A stretch of 64,000 bases of DNA, taken from the NCBI RefSeq assembly GCF_012932425.1, contig NZ_JAAIII010000004.1, positions 186,001 through 250,000 on the forward strand, written 5' to 3'. The notes beneath the pieces were generated by a model. The model was not told where the DNA came from and made no database searches. It saw only the letters and a program-made list of their open reading frames with translations. The DNA is from Bifidobacterium oedipodis (GTDB taxonomy: Bacteria > Actinomycetota > Actinomycetes > Actinomycetales > Bifidobacteriaceae). A program made the translations under genes and the position numbers. The stretch's first letter is position 1. Every line of letters begins with the position of its first letter. Below are positions 1-8,926 of the stretch, one piece after another.

Positions 1-242
1 TTGGTTTGCACCCGTTGGATGTGCAAGTGCTGCTGGGCGTATTCGACCGTTTGGTGGCGGCCGGTGCCACCGTTGTCGTCATCGAGCATGATCTTGATCT
101 GATCGCCAACGCCGATTGGACTATCGACATGGGCCCGGGAGGCGGCGAATCCGGCGGACGCATCGTCGCCACGGGCACCCCGCAAGCCATCGCCGCCAAC
201 CCAGACAGTCTTACCGGCCGTTACATCGCATTACAGCAATAA
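1..242 (+). CDS. UvrA-family excinuclease ATPase, C-terminal end (5' cut by window)
   Basis: Open from the left edge to a TAA; about 79 residues remain. They show the end of the second ABC ATPase domain of the UvrA family: GLHPLD after the signature region, the switch segment [16 protein letters not shown], then [19 protein letters not shown] and a terminal TGRYI. UvrA proteins are DNA-damage sensors of nucleotide excision repair and dimerise through these ATPase halves. The sequence resembles the UvrA-like paralogues found in actinobacteria as much as canonical UvrA; without the zinc and insertion domains upstream I cannot tell which. Confidence 0.85.
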   Translation, partial: GLHPLDVQVLLGVFDRLVAAGATVVVIEHDLDLIANADWTIDMGPGGGESGGRIVATGTPQAIAANPDSLTGRYIALQQ

Positions 243-252
243 GGCCAGCAGG

Positions 253-702
253 CTACTTGTTGAGTTCTGCCTTGACTAGGCCGGCGAGCTTGCCGCCGTC
301 GATGGTTTTGCCGGCGAGCGCGGCGCGCGCCGCCTTGACCACACGCCCCATGTCCTTGGGGCCGGCAGGATTCACTTCGGCCACTGCATCGGCGATGGCT
401 TTGGCGTAATCCTCATCGGTTGCGGCGGCCGGCAGGAAGGTCTCGAGGAAATCGGCTTCGGCGGTTTCGGGAGCGGCCTTGTCTGCCAATCCCTTGTCCT
501 CATAGAGTTTGGCGGTGTCGCGACGTGTTTTGACGCCCTTCTGAATAACCTTCAGCACCTCTTCGTCGGTGGCTTCGTGGCCGTTGGCGATCTCCATGTT
601 CTGGATATCCGCCAGCGTCAGGTTGATCGGATTGAGCTTGGCCTTGTCCTTGGCCTTCATCGCGGCGATCTTAGCTTTTTTCAACGTGTCTTTCATCGAC
701 AT
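253..702 (-). CDS. GatB/YqeY domain protein
   Basis: A 149-residue helical protein, the usual length for the YqeY family. It starts MSMKDTLKKAKIAAMKAKD and ends AGLVKAELNK. The family shares the tRNA-binding C-terminal domain of GatB, the amidotransferase subunit, but the role of stand-alone YqeY proteins is not settled. I chose the ATG at 702 because AAGGGAAGC lies just upstream; the longer frame adds about 40 residues that do not look like the family. It converges on the UvrA-like gene and diverges from the DUF3100 gene. Confidence 0.88.
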   Translation of the reverse strand: MSMKDTLKKAKIAAMKAKDKAKLNPINLTLADIQNMEIANGHEATDEEVLKVIQKGVKTRRDTAKLYEDKGLADKAAPETAEADFLETFLPAAATDEDYAKAIADAVAEVNPAGPKDMGRVVKAARAALAGKTIDGGKLAGLVKAELNK

Positions 703-817
703 GGCATGCTTCCCTTCATTCACGTATTTGGTTGCATATGCATTGTGCCGTTGCCACCCTACTCCCTGTGTCGGTCTTGTGCGCTTCAAAACCATGACGC
801 AATTCGGACATGCTGGG

Positions 818-845
818 TACAATGCCCTGCGTGATGCGACGCATC
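818..845 (+). promoter_or_regulatory. Candidate promoter and operator of the DUF3100 operon
   Basis: A good -10 hexamer (TACAAT, 818-823) is followed ten bases later by the palindrome GATGCG-A-CGCATC (833-845), which would sit at the transcription start and could bind a repressor. I see no convincing -35. The DUF3100 start codon is at 894. No regulator gene is adjacent, so the binding protein is unknown. Confidence 0.35.
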
Positions 846-893
846 TGTAGGGTGGCGATTGCAGAGCAGGAGAAAACGAGAGCGGGAGCGGTC

Positions 894-2309
894 ATGGCTA
901 ACAAGCACAACGACACACATCAACCAGTACGATACGCATACATGTCACTGGGCGCGCGTATTCGAGCCGAGTGGATGATCTATATCGTCGCACTGATCAT
1001 CGCCTTGATCGCCAGTTTTATCGGGCAGATTTCCATCCCCATCGGGCCGGGGCAGCTTATTCTGTTCCCCATTTTCTACGCTATTGTTCTTGGCATTCTT
1101 TCCGGCCCATCGGCGCTCAGGATTTTCCACGGAACGCAGGTGAAGGCGGCCAGCAAACTGGTGATCGTGGCCATCAGTCCGTTCATCGCCAAGCTCGGCA
1201 TCGCAGCCGGTGCCTCGATTGACACTGTGGTGTCTGCTGGACCGGCTTTGTTCTCGCATGCCTTCGGTGACATACTCACCATTGCGATCGCACTGCCTGT
1301 AGCGCTGGCATTGGGCTTGAAGCGTGAGTCGATTGGCGCGGCAAGCTCGATCAACCGTGAAACCAATCTTGCCGTCACCACGGATGTGTATGGTGCGGAA
1401 AGCCCCGAGGCACGCGGCAGCCTGTCGATTTATGTGGTTGGCGGCATGTTGGGAACCATCTACTTCGGTCTGATGGCCAGCATCGTGGCGGCATTCAATG
1501 TGTTGCACCCCCTGGCCCTCGGCTTGGCATCGGGTGTGGGCGCAGGCATTATGATGGCGGCCGCCGTCGGATCCCTTGGTGCCATCTATCCCGATCAGGC
1601 CGATCAGATCACCGCATTGGCGAGCGCCTCGCAGACCATCGCCGGTATCGACGGCGTCTATCTGGCCATGTTCGTGGCATTGCCGCTGACGGCGTTCCTG
1701 TATCGCAAGCTTGAACCGTGGTTCGCCGCACGCCGTCATGAACCGAGTGATGTGCTGACCGATAACGATACTCGCCACGAGTCCGATGCAATGCACGCTG
1801 CCAACGGCACAGATAAGAGTGCAGACAATGCCTCCAAATCCTCGGCACCCGTCAACGGCGGCATGCGCGTCGGCGAATGGGCGTTCCTGTTCGCACTTGC
1901 CGGCGTTGGCATCATTCTTGCCAACTTTGTGGGATTCCACGTCAGCCCGCTGTCAAGTCTGCCTGGGGTCTGTGTGCTGTTCGTGCTGTCGATGCTCGGT
2001 ATGGCATGCACCAAACTGATTCCGCTCAAACTGCCCATCGTGGCCTATGTGTCGATTCTTGGACTGCTCGCGGCCGGCCCCTGGAGCCCGATTCAAGACA
2101 TGGTGGTTGCCTCGGTGAACGTCATCAACCTGACCGCCCCGCTTGCTTTGGTTGGTGCTTTCGCGGGTATCGGAGTGGCCGACCAGTTGGGGTTCTTCGT
2201 CAAGCAGGGGTGGAAGATGATTGTGGTCGGCGTGGTGTTCATGACCGGCTCGTTCGTGATCACCGGCTTGATCGCACAAGGCCTGCTGACCTTGACCGGT
2301 GCGATCTGA
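894..2309 (+). CDS. DUF3100 family multi-pass membrane protein
   Basis: This 471-residue integral membrane protein has about ten hydrophobic segments, split by a polar loop (about residues 255-325) rich in Asp, Asn and Ser. The N-terminal half matches my recollection of DUF3100 proteins, with IGQISIPIGPGQLILFPIFYA and the segment GAASSINRETNLAVTTDVYG. No biochemical role is established for the family. Bacterial members often sit beside amidohydrolases, as here, so I infer a transporter for the substrate or product of the downstream enzyme. I chose the ATG at 894, after a GGGAG-type ribosome site, rather than the longer frame at 810. The amidohydrolase begins 35 bases downstream. Confidence 0.75.
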   Translation: MANKHNDTHQPVRYAYMSLGARIRAEWMIYIVALIIALIASFIGQISIPIGPGQLILFPIFYAIVLGILSGPSALRIFHGTQVKAASKLVIVAISPFIAKLGIAAGASIDTVVSAGPALFSHAFGDILTIAIALPVALALGLKRESIGAASSINRETNLAVTTDVYGAESPEARGSLSIYVVGGMLGTIYFGLMASIVAAFNVLHPLALGLASGVGAGIMMAAAVGSLGAIYPDQADQITALASASQTIAGIDGVYLAMFVALPLTAFLYRKLEPWFAARRHEPSDVLTDNDTRHESDAMHAANGTDKSADNASKSSAPVNGGMRVGEWAFLFALAGVGIILANFVGFHVSPLSSLPGVCVLFVLSMLGMACTKLIPLKLPIVAYVSILGLLAAGPWSPIQDMVVASVNVINLTAPLALVGAFAGIGVADQLGFFVKQGWKMIVVGVVFMTGSFVITGLIAQGLLTLTGAI

Positions 2310-2344
2310 TGCGCGCCAACCGCCTTTTTCGATAAGGAGTTTTC

Positions 2345-3706
2345 ATGCTGGATATGCTTATTGCCAACGCCACCGTGCTGCTGCCCAATGCCGCCGGTGT
2401 GCGCCGCCATACCACTGTGGGCGTGAGTGGAAACCGCATTGCTTTCGTGCGCCCGACGCAATCCGACGATATGCAGCTCGACGCTGCAACGCGCATCGAT
2501 GGCACGAATCTGCTGGTTATGCCCGGTTTAGTGGACTGCCATACGCATACCGGCCAGCAGTTGTTGCGCGGTCGGGTGCTCGATGAGCTGCCGATGATTT
2601 GGACGCGCATCATGCTGCCGTTCGAATCCACGCTCACACCGGAGTTGATGCGGCTTTCTGCCAAATTATGCGCGTTGGAGATGATTAAGTCCGGCACGAC
2701 GGGTTTTGTGGATGCCGGTTCGTATTTCATGGATGAGGCCGCAGCCGTGTACGCCGATTCCGGATTGCGCGGGGTGTTGTCGCTGTCGACCATGGATCAG
2801 CCGGGATTGCCGGACAGTATCGCCACCACTACGGATGAGGCTGTATCCAACGCCGATGCTTTCTATGAGCGTTGGGATGGTGCTGCTGATGGGCGTGTGC
2901 GTGTGGCTTATGCGTTGCGCGCGCTGATGAGCTGTTCCGAGGAGCTTATCGTGCGTACTGCGCATCATGCCGCTGAGCGTGGCGCGCTGTTGCAAGCGCA
3001 TATGAACGAGTATGCGGGCGAGATCAATCATTGTTTGCAGCATCATCGCATGCGCCCGTTCGAATATTTGAATTCCCTGGGGGTGCTCTCCGATCGCTTC
3101 CTAGGCGCGCATTGCCTGATGCTGGGGGAAAACGAGAAGAATCTGCTGGTGGAGCATGGGGTCAAAACCTGTCATTGTCCGTTCTCCAATTGTGGCAAGG
3201 CTGCTCCCGAAACACCGAGCCTGCGTTCGCGCGGCGTGGTCGAGGGGTTGGGCTCGGATGGTGCGGCCCATGGTGGATTGTCGTTGTGGGCCGAGATGCG
3301 GCTGTTTCGTTCGATAATGAACGTGGTGCGCGGCATCCCCATCGCCGATCCGGCCGTGATGCCCGCCGACGTCATTGTGAATATGGCGACCGTCAATGGA
3401 TGCACGTTCATGGGTTTGGAGCATGCGGGCGTCATCGAGCCTGGAGCGGTGGCTGATCTCATCACCGTGGATCTGCGCACTCCCGGCATGTATCCGAGCG
3501 GCAATATCGTCAATTCGCTGGTGGAATGTGCCAGTGCCGCCGATGTACGTGACATGATCGTGGATGGTCGTCTGCTCATGCGTGACCGTCAGGTGCTCAC
3601 TTTGGATGAACAGGCGATTCTGTCTGAAGCGGATGATTATCAGGCATATCTCGACAATCTTGCTGAGGCGAAGAAGTCCGACAAGATGGGAGGGCGTGCA
3701 CTGTGA
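2345..3706 (+). CDS. Metal-dependent amidohydrolase (TRZ/ATZ, chlorohydrolase-like)
   Basis: A 453-residue cytosolic hydrolase of the amidohydrolase superfamily. The HxH metal motif lies in GLVDCHTHTG (His66 and His68). It is followed by QAHMNEY and GAHCLML, which supply further metal histidines, and by GLGSDGAAHGG with the catalytic Asp. The family deaminates or dechlorinates heterocycles such as s-triazines, cytosine, guanine and S-adenosylhomocysteine. The usual HCPxSNxKL motif is altered to HCPFSNCGKAA, so the substrate is probably not one of the standard nucleosides. The ribosome site AAGGAG precedes the ATG. The gene lies between two membrane proteins and its stop codon overlaps the start of the TSUP gene. 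Confidence 0.85.
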   Translation: MLDMLIANATVLLPNAAGVRRHTTVGVSGNRIAFVRPTQSDDMQLDAATRIDGTNLLVMPGLVDCHTHTGQQLLRGRVLDELPMIWTRIMLPFESTLTPELMRLSAKLCALEMIKSGTTGFVDAGSYFMDEAAAVYADSGLRGVLSLSTMDQPGLPDSIATTTDEAVSNADAFYERWDGAADGRVRVAYALRALMSCSEELIVRTAHHAAERGALLQAHMNEYAGEINHCLQHHRMRPFEYLNSLGVLSDRFLGAHCLMLGENEKNLLVEHGVKTCHCPFSNCGKAAPETPSLRSRGVVEGLGSDGAAHGGLSLWAEMRLFRSIMNVVRGIPIADPAVMPADVIVNMATVNGCTFMGLEHAGVIEPGAVADLITVDLRTPGMYPSGNIVNSLVECASAADVRDMIVDGRLLMRDRQVLTLDEQAILSEADDYQAYLDNLAEAKKSDKMGGRAL

Positions 3707-4488
3707 CGACGATGCTGCTGGTTATCCTCGCAAATGCTGTGATTGGTTTGTCCATCGGGTTGACGGGATTCGCGGGATTCCTGTTGCCGATGTTCTATGC
3801 CGGTTTTCTTGGTCTGCATCCAGTTGAAGGATTGGCATTATCGTTCGCGGCATTCCTGGTATCCGGTTCCCTTGGATGCCCGGCATATCGCAAAACCGGT
3901 GACCTGCCGCTCAAACCTTGTGCGGCGTTGCTGGCCGGCAGTGCCATCGGTGCCATAGCCGGCACACGTATTGGACTGATGCTGCCGGCCGGCATTCTGA
4001 CCGTCATACTGTATCTGGTGGTGTTGGTCAGTGGCGCTTCAGTGCTGGTTCAATTGGTCACGTCGCTGACGCATAGAAATCGCGACGATGCTCATAACGC
4101 CTCGCAACCGGCTAAGCACATCGGGCATATCACTCTGTTCATCATCGGTTTGACGACCGCCACCGTATGCGCGGCAAGCGGAGCAGGCGGGCCTGTTCTG
4201 GTCATTCCGCTGCTGCTGGCATTCGGCGTGCCTGCGCGCAGGGCTGTGGCGATGTCGCTAATCGATTCCGTGGTGATTGCCATTCCCGCCACCATTGGCT
4301 ATTTCGCCTCCGGTATGATTGCCGCCTCCACGTGGGTGCTGCTGCCCGCTGCATTGATTGCGCACGGTGTGGGCACGCTGGTCGGCGCAGCCAACGCGCA
4401 GCGTATCAATGCACTTCAGCTCAAAACAATTGTGGCCGTTGGCGCTGTTGCCATTGCCGTGTACAAGCTCGCCGCAACCGTGGTGTGA
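3703..4488 (+). CDS. TSUP (TauE/SafE) family sulfite/organoacid transporter
   Basis: A 261-residue membrane protein with about eight hydrophobic helices in two repeats, the TauE/SafE plan. The first repeat begins NAVIGLSIGLTGFAGFLLP and the second GLTTATVCAASGAGGPVLVIPLLL. Family members move sulfite, sulfonates or small organic acids. The GTG start overlaps the stop of the amidohydrolase gene (GTGA), which implies translational coupling. It may export a small acid released by that enzyme; this is inference. It converges on the DUF1287 gene, with only 15 bases between the stops. Confidence 0.85.
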   Translation: MTTMLLVILANAVIGLSIGLTGFAGFLLPMFYAGFLGLHPVEGLALSFAAFLVSGSLGCPAYRKTGDLPLKPCAALLAGSAIGAIAGTRIGLMLPAGILTVILYLVVLVSGASVLVQLVTSLTHRNRDDAHNASQPAKHIGHITLFIIGLTTATVCAASGAGGPVLVIPLLLAFGVPARRAVAMSLIDSVVIAIPATIGYFASGMIAASTWVLLPAALIAHGVGTLVGAANAQRINALQLKTIVAVGAVAIAVYKLAATVV

Positions 4489-4503
4489 GTATCGGCTATT
4501 TAT

Positions 4504-5280
4504 CTATTCCTGCCATGCTCGCAGCACGGATTGCGGCACTTGGCTCGCATCCCACCGGTAGTGGCCGGTGACATTCATATGCTTCGCAAACGCCAGATAA
4601 TCGTTTTCGCGTTGCTGCTGGCCCATATTGTGATTGACGAATGCGGTGCCTTTGCTGTCTCGTTTGTCGGAGATGACGCCGATGTGCTTGGTTGTTTGGA
4701 ATACGACAATGTCACCCTGCTGCCATTGCGCATAGTCGGCGGTGTCCGTGGTTAGGGATTGCGCGTATTTGCCGAAGAACACATTAAGCACGCCGGTGCG
4801 GCGAAAGTCGATGTTCGGGTCGGGAGCAGGTGCCACTGCAGCATAGGATGACGGATCGGCGGCGACATCCGCATCAACCATGGCCTTGAGGTCGTATCCG
4901 GCGTTTTTGAATGCGCGCCATACCACATCGGTGCAGGCGCCCCGATCGTCCGGCGGATAACCACCCTCATAATAACCGGAATCGTAAGTCGGCTTGGCGG
5001 CTGAATCGGCTTGAGCACCTTGGTTGATATCGGTGTAATCATCGATGCCATCGCCGTCGTAATCGACGCTGGAGGTGAGCTTGGGATATCGTGCTTCCGT
5101 TTCGCTTTGCGGTGCAGCCGTCACGCCATCCAGCGAGGGAATGCCGCCGAAATGACGCCACATCAGCATTCCGGCGCTTGCGGCGATGATCAACGTCACC
5201 ACCATAGTGGCAGCAATCACTCGCCAGTGCCGCCGATAATGGGGCACGTCAGGCTGGTTCATACCGATATGCCGCGCCAT
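4504..5280 (-). CDS. DUF1287 domain protein, membrane-anchored, probable Cys/His amidase fold
   Basis: A 258-residue protein with one N-terminal membrane anchor (about residues 23-43) and an external domain. A calcium-binding-type Asp repeat, DYDGDGIDDYTD, precedes the DUF1287 core. The core contains RGACTDVVWRAFKNAGYDL and later KHIGVISD, and the Cys and His placement resembles NlpC/P60-like amidases. A role in cell-wall peptide cleavage is therefore plausible but unproven. I chose the ATG at 5280 because GAGGATT precedes it. The gene stands alone. Confidence 0.75.
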   Translation of the reverse strand: MARHIGMNQPDVPHYRRHWRVIAATMVVTLIIAASAGMLMWRHFGGIPSLDGVTAAPQSETEARYPKLTSSVDYDGDGIDDYTDINQGAQADSAAKPTYDSGYYEGGYPPDDRGACTDVVWRAFKNAGYDLKAMVDADVAADPSSYAAVAPAPDPNIDFRRTGVLNVFFGKYAQSLTTDTADYAQWQQGDIVVFQTTKHIGVISDKRDSKGTAFVNHNMGQQQRENDYLAFAKHMNVTGHYRWDASQVPQSVLRAWQE

Positions 5281-5375
5281 AATCCTCGATTCTTTATATC
5301 CCACCAACCGTTGCGGCACTCATCATACGACCTGCCAGAGGCATCACCTATGCCATCACTTATGCACCACTGCAT

Positions 5376-5420
5376 TGATGAATCCCGTGGCCTTTTTCAT
5401 TGGTTCCACGGGATTCATCA
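5376..5420. terminator. Stem-loop downstream of the GH36 gene
   Basis: A perfect 15-bp inverted repeat: TGATGAATCCCGTGG at 5376-5390 and its complement at 5406-5420, with a 15-base loop. It lies 35 bases beyond the stop of the minus-strand GH36 gene. No clear U-tract follows on that strand, so it may be a transcript-end hairpin rather than a classical intrinsic terminator. Confidence 0.55.
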
Positions 5421-5454
5421 TTGATGTTGGCTCGTCAACATCTCAAGCAGGGCA

Positions 5455-7689
5455 TTACCGCACCAAACGGAAGATGCGGGCCGACGGCTTATCGACAGCG
5501 GAGGCGGTGAGACGCACGGTGGTTTCATCCACCACGTCCACGCCCCAGGGCTTGGCTTCAGGCGCATGGGCGGCATCGGACGGGTTGGGGAAGATCTGTT
5601 CCAGACGTGCGCCTTCGGGCACGGTCACGTCGATTGAGTCGTTGCCGCCGCGACGCCAGACGGTAAGATATCCGTCGGATTCGCCTGCCTTCCCGTCGAA
5701 CGGACGCAGGCCACTGGCCAGCCAATCGCCGTTGAAATCGGGCAGTCCTGCCGGCCACCACGGCACCAGATGCTCCTGCTCGGCGAGCACGCGACGATGC
5801 AGGGCGATGGCGTCACGCACCAATGCCAAGCGCGTATCGTCCATCCGGTTGATGAATCCAGACAGATAGAGACGCCCCAGCACGCCGGCCGCCAGCGTGA
5901 GTACAGCGGTCTCATCATCCATTTCCTGCTGGGCGTAGCCCCAGTTGCCTTGCTGTTCAGGCAGGATCGTCATGCCTGCTCCGGCCGCGATGGCCGCATA
6001 CACCAGCGGGTCGCACTGGTCGGATGTGGATTGCAGATCGAGGCGTTGCAGTTGCGCAAAGTCAGCGCGCATGGCGCCCGAACCACAGTTTTCAATCATG
6101 ACATCCGGATGCCGGCGGCGCACATCGTCAAGCCAATCCAGGTAGGCACGGCAATGGTCGAGCAGCGCGCCGCCCTGGGATTCAGCCTCGAAATCGCTAC
6201 CGACGCCGGGGATGGTGTTGTAGTCGAATTTGAAGAACACCGTACCGAACTCGTCAATCAGCCGGTCGACGGTGCGGGTCACATGGGCGCGGGCCTGTGG
6301 CGAGCGGAAATCAAGCAGATACCGGCCGCTATGTGCAACACGCACACCGTGGCGTTGGAAGAACGCGGATTCCGGCAGACGGTCGGCCATTGGTGATTTG
6401 ACACCGATCACCTCAGGTTCGAGCCATAGGCCCAATCCCATGCCGTGGGCGTGGATGGCTTCGGCCACACCGGCTAGGCCGGCTTTGCCGAAACGGTTGG
6501 TCGAGGGTTCCCACTCGCCGACCATATCCCACCAGCCGCCGTCGGTGCTGTCGTACCAGCCGGCGTCAATGCAGAATATGTCAGCACCGGCCTTGGCCGC
6601 GCCTTCGATCAGTGGCAGTTCCTTGTCCAGGCGCGGGTCGCCGAACAATGTATTCATGTAGTCGTTGTAGATGACCAGCCCCTGACTGGTCTCGAACTGT
6701 GCCGAACGCCCAAGCTCTGCAGCCTTGACACGGCGCAGGGTGCGGCGTTGCAACGTCATTTCGGCCACCGCCTGCTGCCAGTCACCGGCGGTGATGGCGA
6801 AGCTGGCCGGCACCGACGTGAAATCATGTCCTTCGCCCAAAGCCGTGAACCACTGATGGTCGTCGTCCTCCGGGCCGAAGGCGGTGATGTGCAGACCGGG
6901 ATCGTTTTCACCGACCTCCCATTCCCATGCGCCGTTGTGTTCGATCTGCCACATCAGCGAGAAAGCCGCGTCGGCATCCTTGTCGTTGCCGTGCAACGCT
7001 TCGATGATACCGGCGGGCTGCCGTTCGGCCGTTGTCCAAGTCGATGCCGATCGCTGCACGAAACGCGATGACGATTCGCCGGGGTTGATGCGCAGGTTGC
7101 GGTCTCGCACAACGGTGTCGCGCAGACGGGCAATATGCCAATCGTTTTCGGCGGACCATGCCCCCTCGCCCCACAGAATGCGTGCATGATCGACATCGGT
7201 ATGGTTCGCATCCATCGGCAGGGTCAGGCTCAGCGAGGACACTGCCTCCACGGGGCAGCGTTCCGACGAGCTCATCTGCACATGTGTGCGCACGGCGGAC
7301 AGGCCAGGATAGGCCTCGAACACCGACGTCACAACAAGGGCGCTTTCCGATGAGCGTTGAACGATCTGTAAACGGTACGGTTCGCCGTCACGGGCGGGAT
7401 CCGCAGCCGTGGCCTCAACAAATCGCAGCTTGGAACCGGCCACGGATGTGATCAGACGCAGACGGTTGTCGCTTGCGCCGCTGGCGGTGGCGACGACCTC
7501 GACGATCGGCCGCGGATCGCGCTGCGCAGGAGCGTCCAGGCTCGCCGGCGTCATGCCTCGGCCGGACAACCCCACCAGTTTTACCGGAGCGTCGGGCGCT
7601 GCTTCAAAGACCATGCGCACCACGCCATTGCCCCATAAGAATCGTCCCTGCGCATCAGTTTTAATAACGGTATTGCGAATATCGACCAC
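5455..7689 (-). CDS. GH36 alpha-galactosidase
   Basis: A 744-residue cytosolic enzyme of full family length that releases terminal alpha-galactose from raffinose-type oligosaccharides and melibiose. It has the N-terminal beta-supersandwich, then the barrel with CIDAGWY and GLWLEPEVIG. The nucleophile Asp489 lies in FFKFDYNT and the acid/base Asp557 in TSDQCDP. Their spacing (68) is close to that of characterised GH36 enzymes. There is no signal peptide, so an importer outside the window must supply the sugar. It starts at GTG after AGGGAGA. The divergent LacI gene is its likely regulator. Confidence 0.93.
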   Translation of the reverse strand: MVDIRNTVIKTDAQGRFLWGNGVVRMVFEAAPDAPVKLVGLSGRGMTPASLDAPAQRDPRPIVEVVATASGASDNRLRLITSVAGSKLRFVEATAADPARDGEPYRLQIVQRSSESALVVTSVFEAYPGLSAVRTHVQMSSSERCPVEAVSSLSLTLPMDANHTDVDHARILWGEGAWSAENDWHIARLRDTVVRDRNLRINPGESSSRFVQRSASTWTTAERQPAGIIEALHGNDKDADAAFSLMWQIEHNGAWEWEVGENDPGLHITAFGPEDDDHQWFTALGEGHDFTSVPASFAITAGDWQQAVAEMTLQRRTLRRVKAAELGRSAQFETSQGLVIYNDYMNTLFGDPRLDKELPLIEGAAKAGADIFCIDAGWYDSTDGGWWDMVGEWEPSTNRFGKAGLAGVAEAIHAHGMGLGLWLEPEVIGVKSPMADRLPESAFFQRHGVRVAHSGRYLLDFRSPQARAHVTRTVDRLIDEFGTVFFKFDYNTIPGVGSDFEAESQGGALLDHCRAYLDWLDDVRRRHPDVMIENCGSGAMRADFAQLQRLDLQSTSDQCDPLVYAAIAAGAGMTILPEQQGNWGYAQQEMDDETAVLTLAAGVLGRLYLSGFINRMDDTRLALVRDAIALHRRVLAEQEHLVPWWPAGLPDFNGDWLASGLRPFDGKAGESDGYLTVWRRGGNDSIDVTVPEGARLEQIFPNPSDAAHAPEAKPWGVDVVDETTVRLTASAVDKPSARIFRLVR

Positions 7690-7700
7690 AGTGTCTCCCT

Positions 7701-7714
7701 ATATTGCGCTATAT
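7701..7714. promoter_or_regulatory. Candidate LacI-type operator at the GH36 promoter
   Basis: The sequence ATATTGCGCTATAT reads almost the same on both strands (12 of 14 positions) around a central GCGC. It lies 12-25 bases upstream of the GH36 start, where a bound repressor would block transcription. A related site is found at 7766. Confidence 0.45.
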
Positions 7715-7765
7715 CGCGCTGTTTAGGCCGCACGATGCGCGACCTTGCCTATGTAACGTTATTAT

Positions 7766-7777
7766 TATAGCGCTACA
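7766..7777. promoter_or_regulatory. Second candidate operator of the same type
   Basis: The sequence TATAGCGCTACA shares the TAGCGCTA core with the site at 7701. It lies about 52 bases further along in the spacer between the divergent GH36 and LacI genes. Two spaced sites would suit looping by a tetramer or independent control of each direction. Confidence 0.45.
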
Positions 7778-7858
7778 ACTAGCATGCTCCAACCATGGCG
7801 AGGATACGTGCCGTGTACTGTGTACATGACTGCATCACCAACATTTCAGGAAGGCGAT

Positions 7859-8926
7859 ATGGCGACATTGCGCGATGTGGCGGAGCGGGCCGGCGTATCC
7901 CCGTCCACCGTATCCTATGTACTGCGCGGCGACCCCCGTTTCCAGCCTGATACCGTCGCCCGCGTGCAACGCGCGGCCGAGGAACTTGGCTACGCGGCGA
8001 ATCTATCGGCCCGCATCCTCAAAGCCGGTCGCAACGGCGTTATCGGCGTGGCCGTATACGGCTTGGCCATCTGCCAGCCGATGCAGCTGGCGGCCGCTCT
8101 TACCCGCGAGGCCACCGAGCGAGGACTGAACACCATCGTCCAGCAAACCGTCAATTCGCGCGAAGGGGAGCTGCGTTCGTTGGAGCAGGTGACCAGCCAG
8201 TTCTGCGACGGTCTGATTTTCAGCCCCAGCAGCGTCTCCCCCGCCGAAATCAAAGCGTTCGTGGGCTCCAAACCGATGGTGTGGTGTGAGGATTTCGCCG
8301 CCGAGCCGCTATTCGATGCCGTGGTGACGCCTAGTTTTGAGGGCGCTCAAGCCGCCGTACGGCATCTGCTGAGTGTGGGATGTCACCGTATCGCCGTGCT
8401 CGGTGCGAATCCGCCACGACCGGATCATGCCGATTCGAGCAATACTGCGTTTTGCAATCAACGATTGGCCGGTTGCACGATGGCACTTGCCGAGGCGGGA
8501 CTCTCGCTGCCATCCGATTCGGTTATCCCCTGCCCTTGGGATTATGAGGATTCACGTCTTGCCGCACACCGGCTCGCGGACGCAGGACTGGTGGGAGGCG
8601 ACAATCCTGCCATAGATGGCCTGTTCTGCATGAACGACACTGTGGCGATGGGCGCCTCACGCGGTTTCGCCGATTGCGGGATTCGCGTTCCCGACGATGT
8701 GGCACTCATCGGGTTCGATGGCATTGCGGAAACCGCCTATACCGTGCCGTCCATCAGCACCATCGCCATTGACTACGGCGATTATGCGCGCAAGGCGCTG
8801 GATCTGTTGGTCGCACGCATCGAATCCGCAACGTCGAAAGGCGCGGCGACTCTCGTTGCACCACCGCAACGTCTGGTTGCCAATTTCACGCTGGCGCAAC
8901 GAGAGTCCACGCATCTGGTTCGCTAA
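7859..8926 (+). CDS. LacI family transcriptional regulator
   Basis: A 355-residue sugar-responsive repressor. The N-terminal helix-turn-helix reads MATLRDVAERAGVSPSTVSYVLRG, with the hinge helix at about residues 45-60 (NLSARILKAGRNGVIGVAV). A periplasmic-binding-protein-like sensor domain follows, with the closing signature DDVALIGFDG. I chose the ATG at 7859 because AGGAAGG lies five bases upstream. It is divergent from the GH36 alpha-galactosidase and convergent with the GH120 gene, the two stops overlapping. It probably represses the GH36 gene until an alpha-galactoside or related sugar is present; the effector is not known. Confidence 0.92.
   Translation: MATLRDVAERAGVSPSTVSYVLRGDPRFQPDTVARVQRAAEELGYAANLSARILKAGRNGVIGVAVYGLAICQPMQLAAALTREATERGLNTIVQQTVNSREGELRSLEQVTSQFCDGLIFSPSSVSPAEIKAFVGSKPMVWCEDFAAEPLFDAVVTPSFEGAQAAVRHLLSVGCHRIAVLGANPPRPDHADSSNTAFCNQRLAGCTMALAEAGLSLPSDSVIPCPWDYEDSRLAAHRLADAGLVGGDNPAIDGLFCMNDTVAMGASRGFADCGIRVPDDVALIGFDGIAETAYTVPSISTIAIDYGDYARKALDLLVARIESATSKGAATLVAPPQRLVANFTLAQRESTHLVR

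Noticed and set aside
945-1940. Long minus-strand frame opposite the DUF3100 gene
   Set aside because: It is Cys/His/Arg-rich with no family features and is antisense to a clear membrane protein; a codon-bias shadow.
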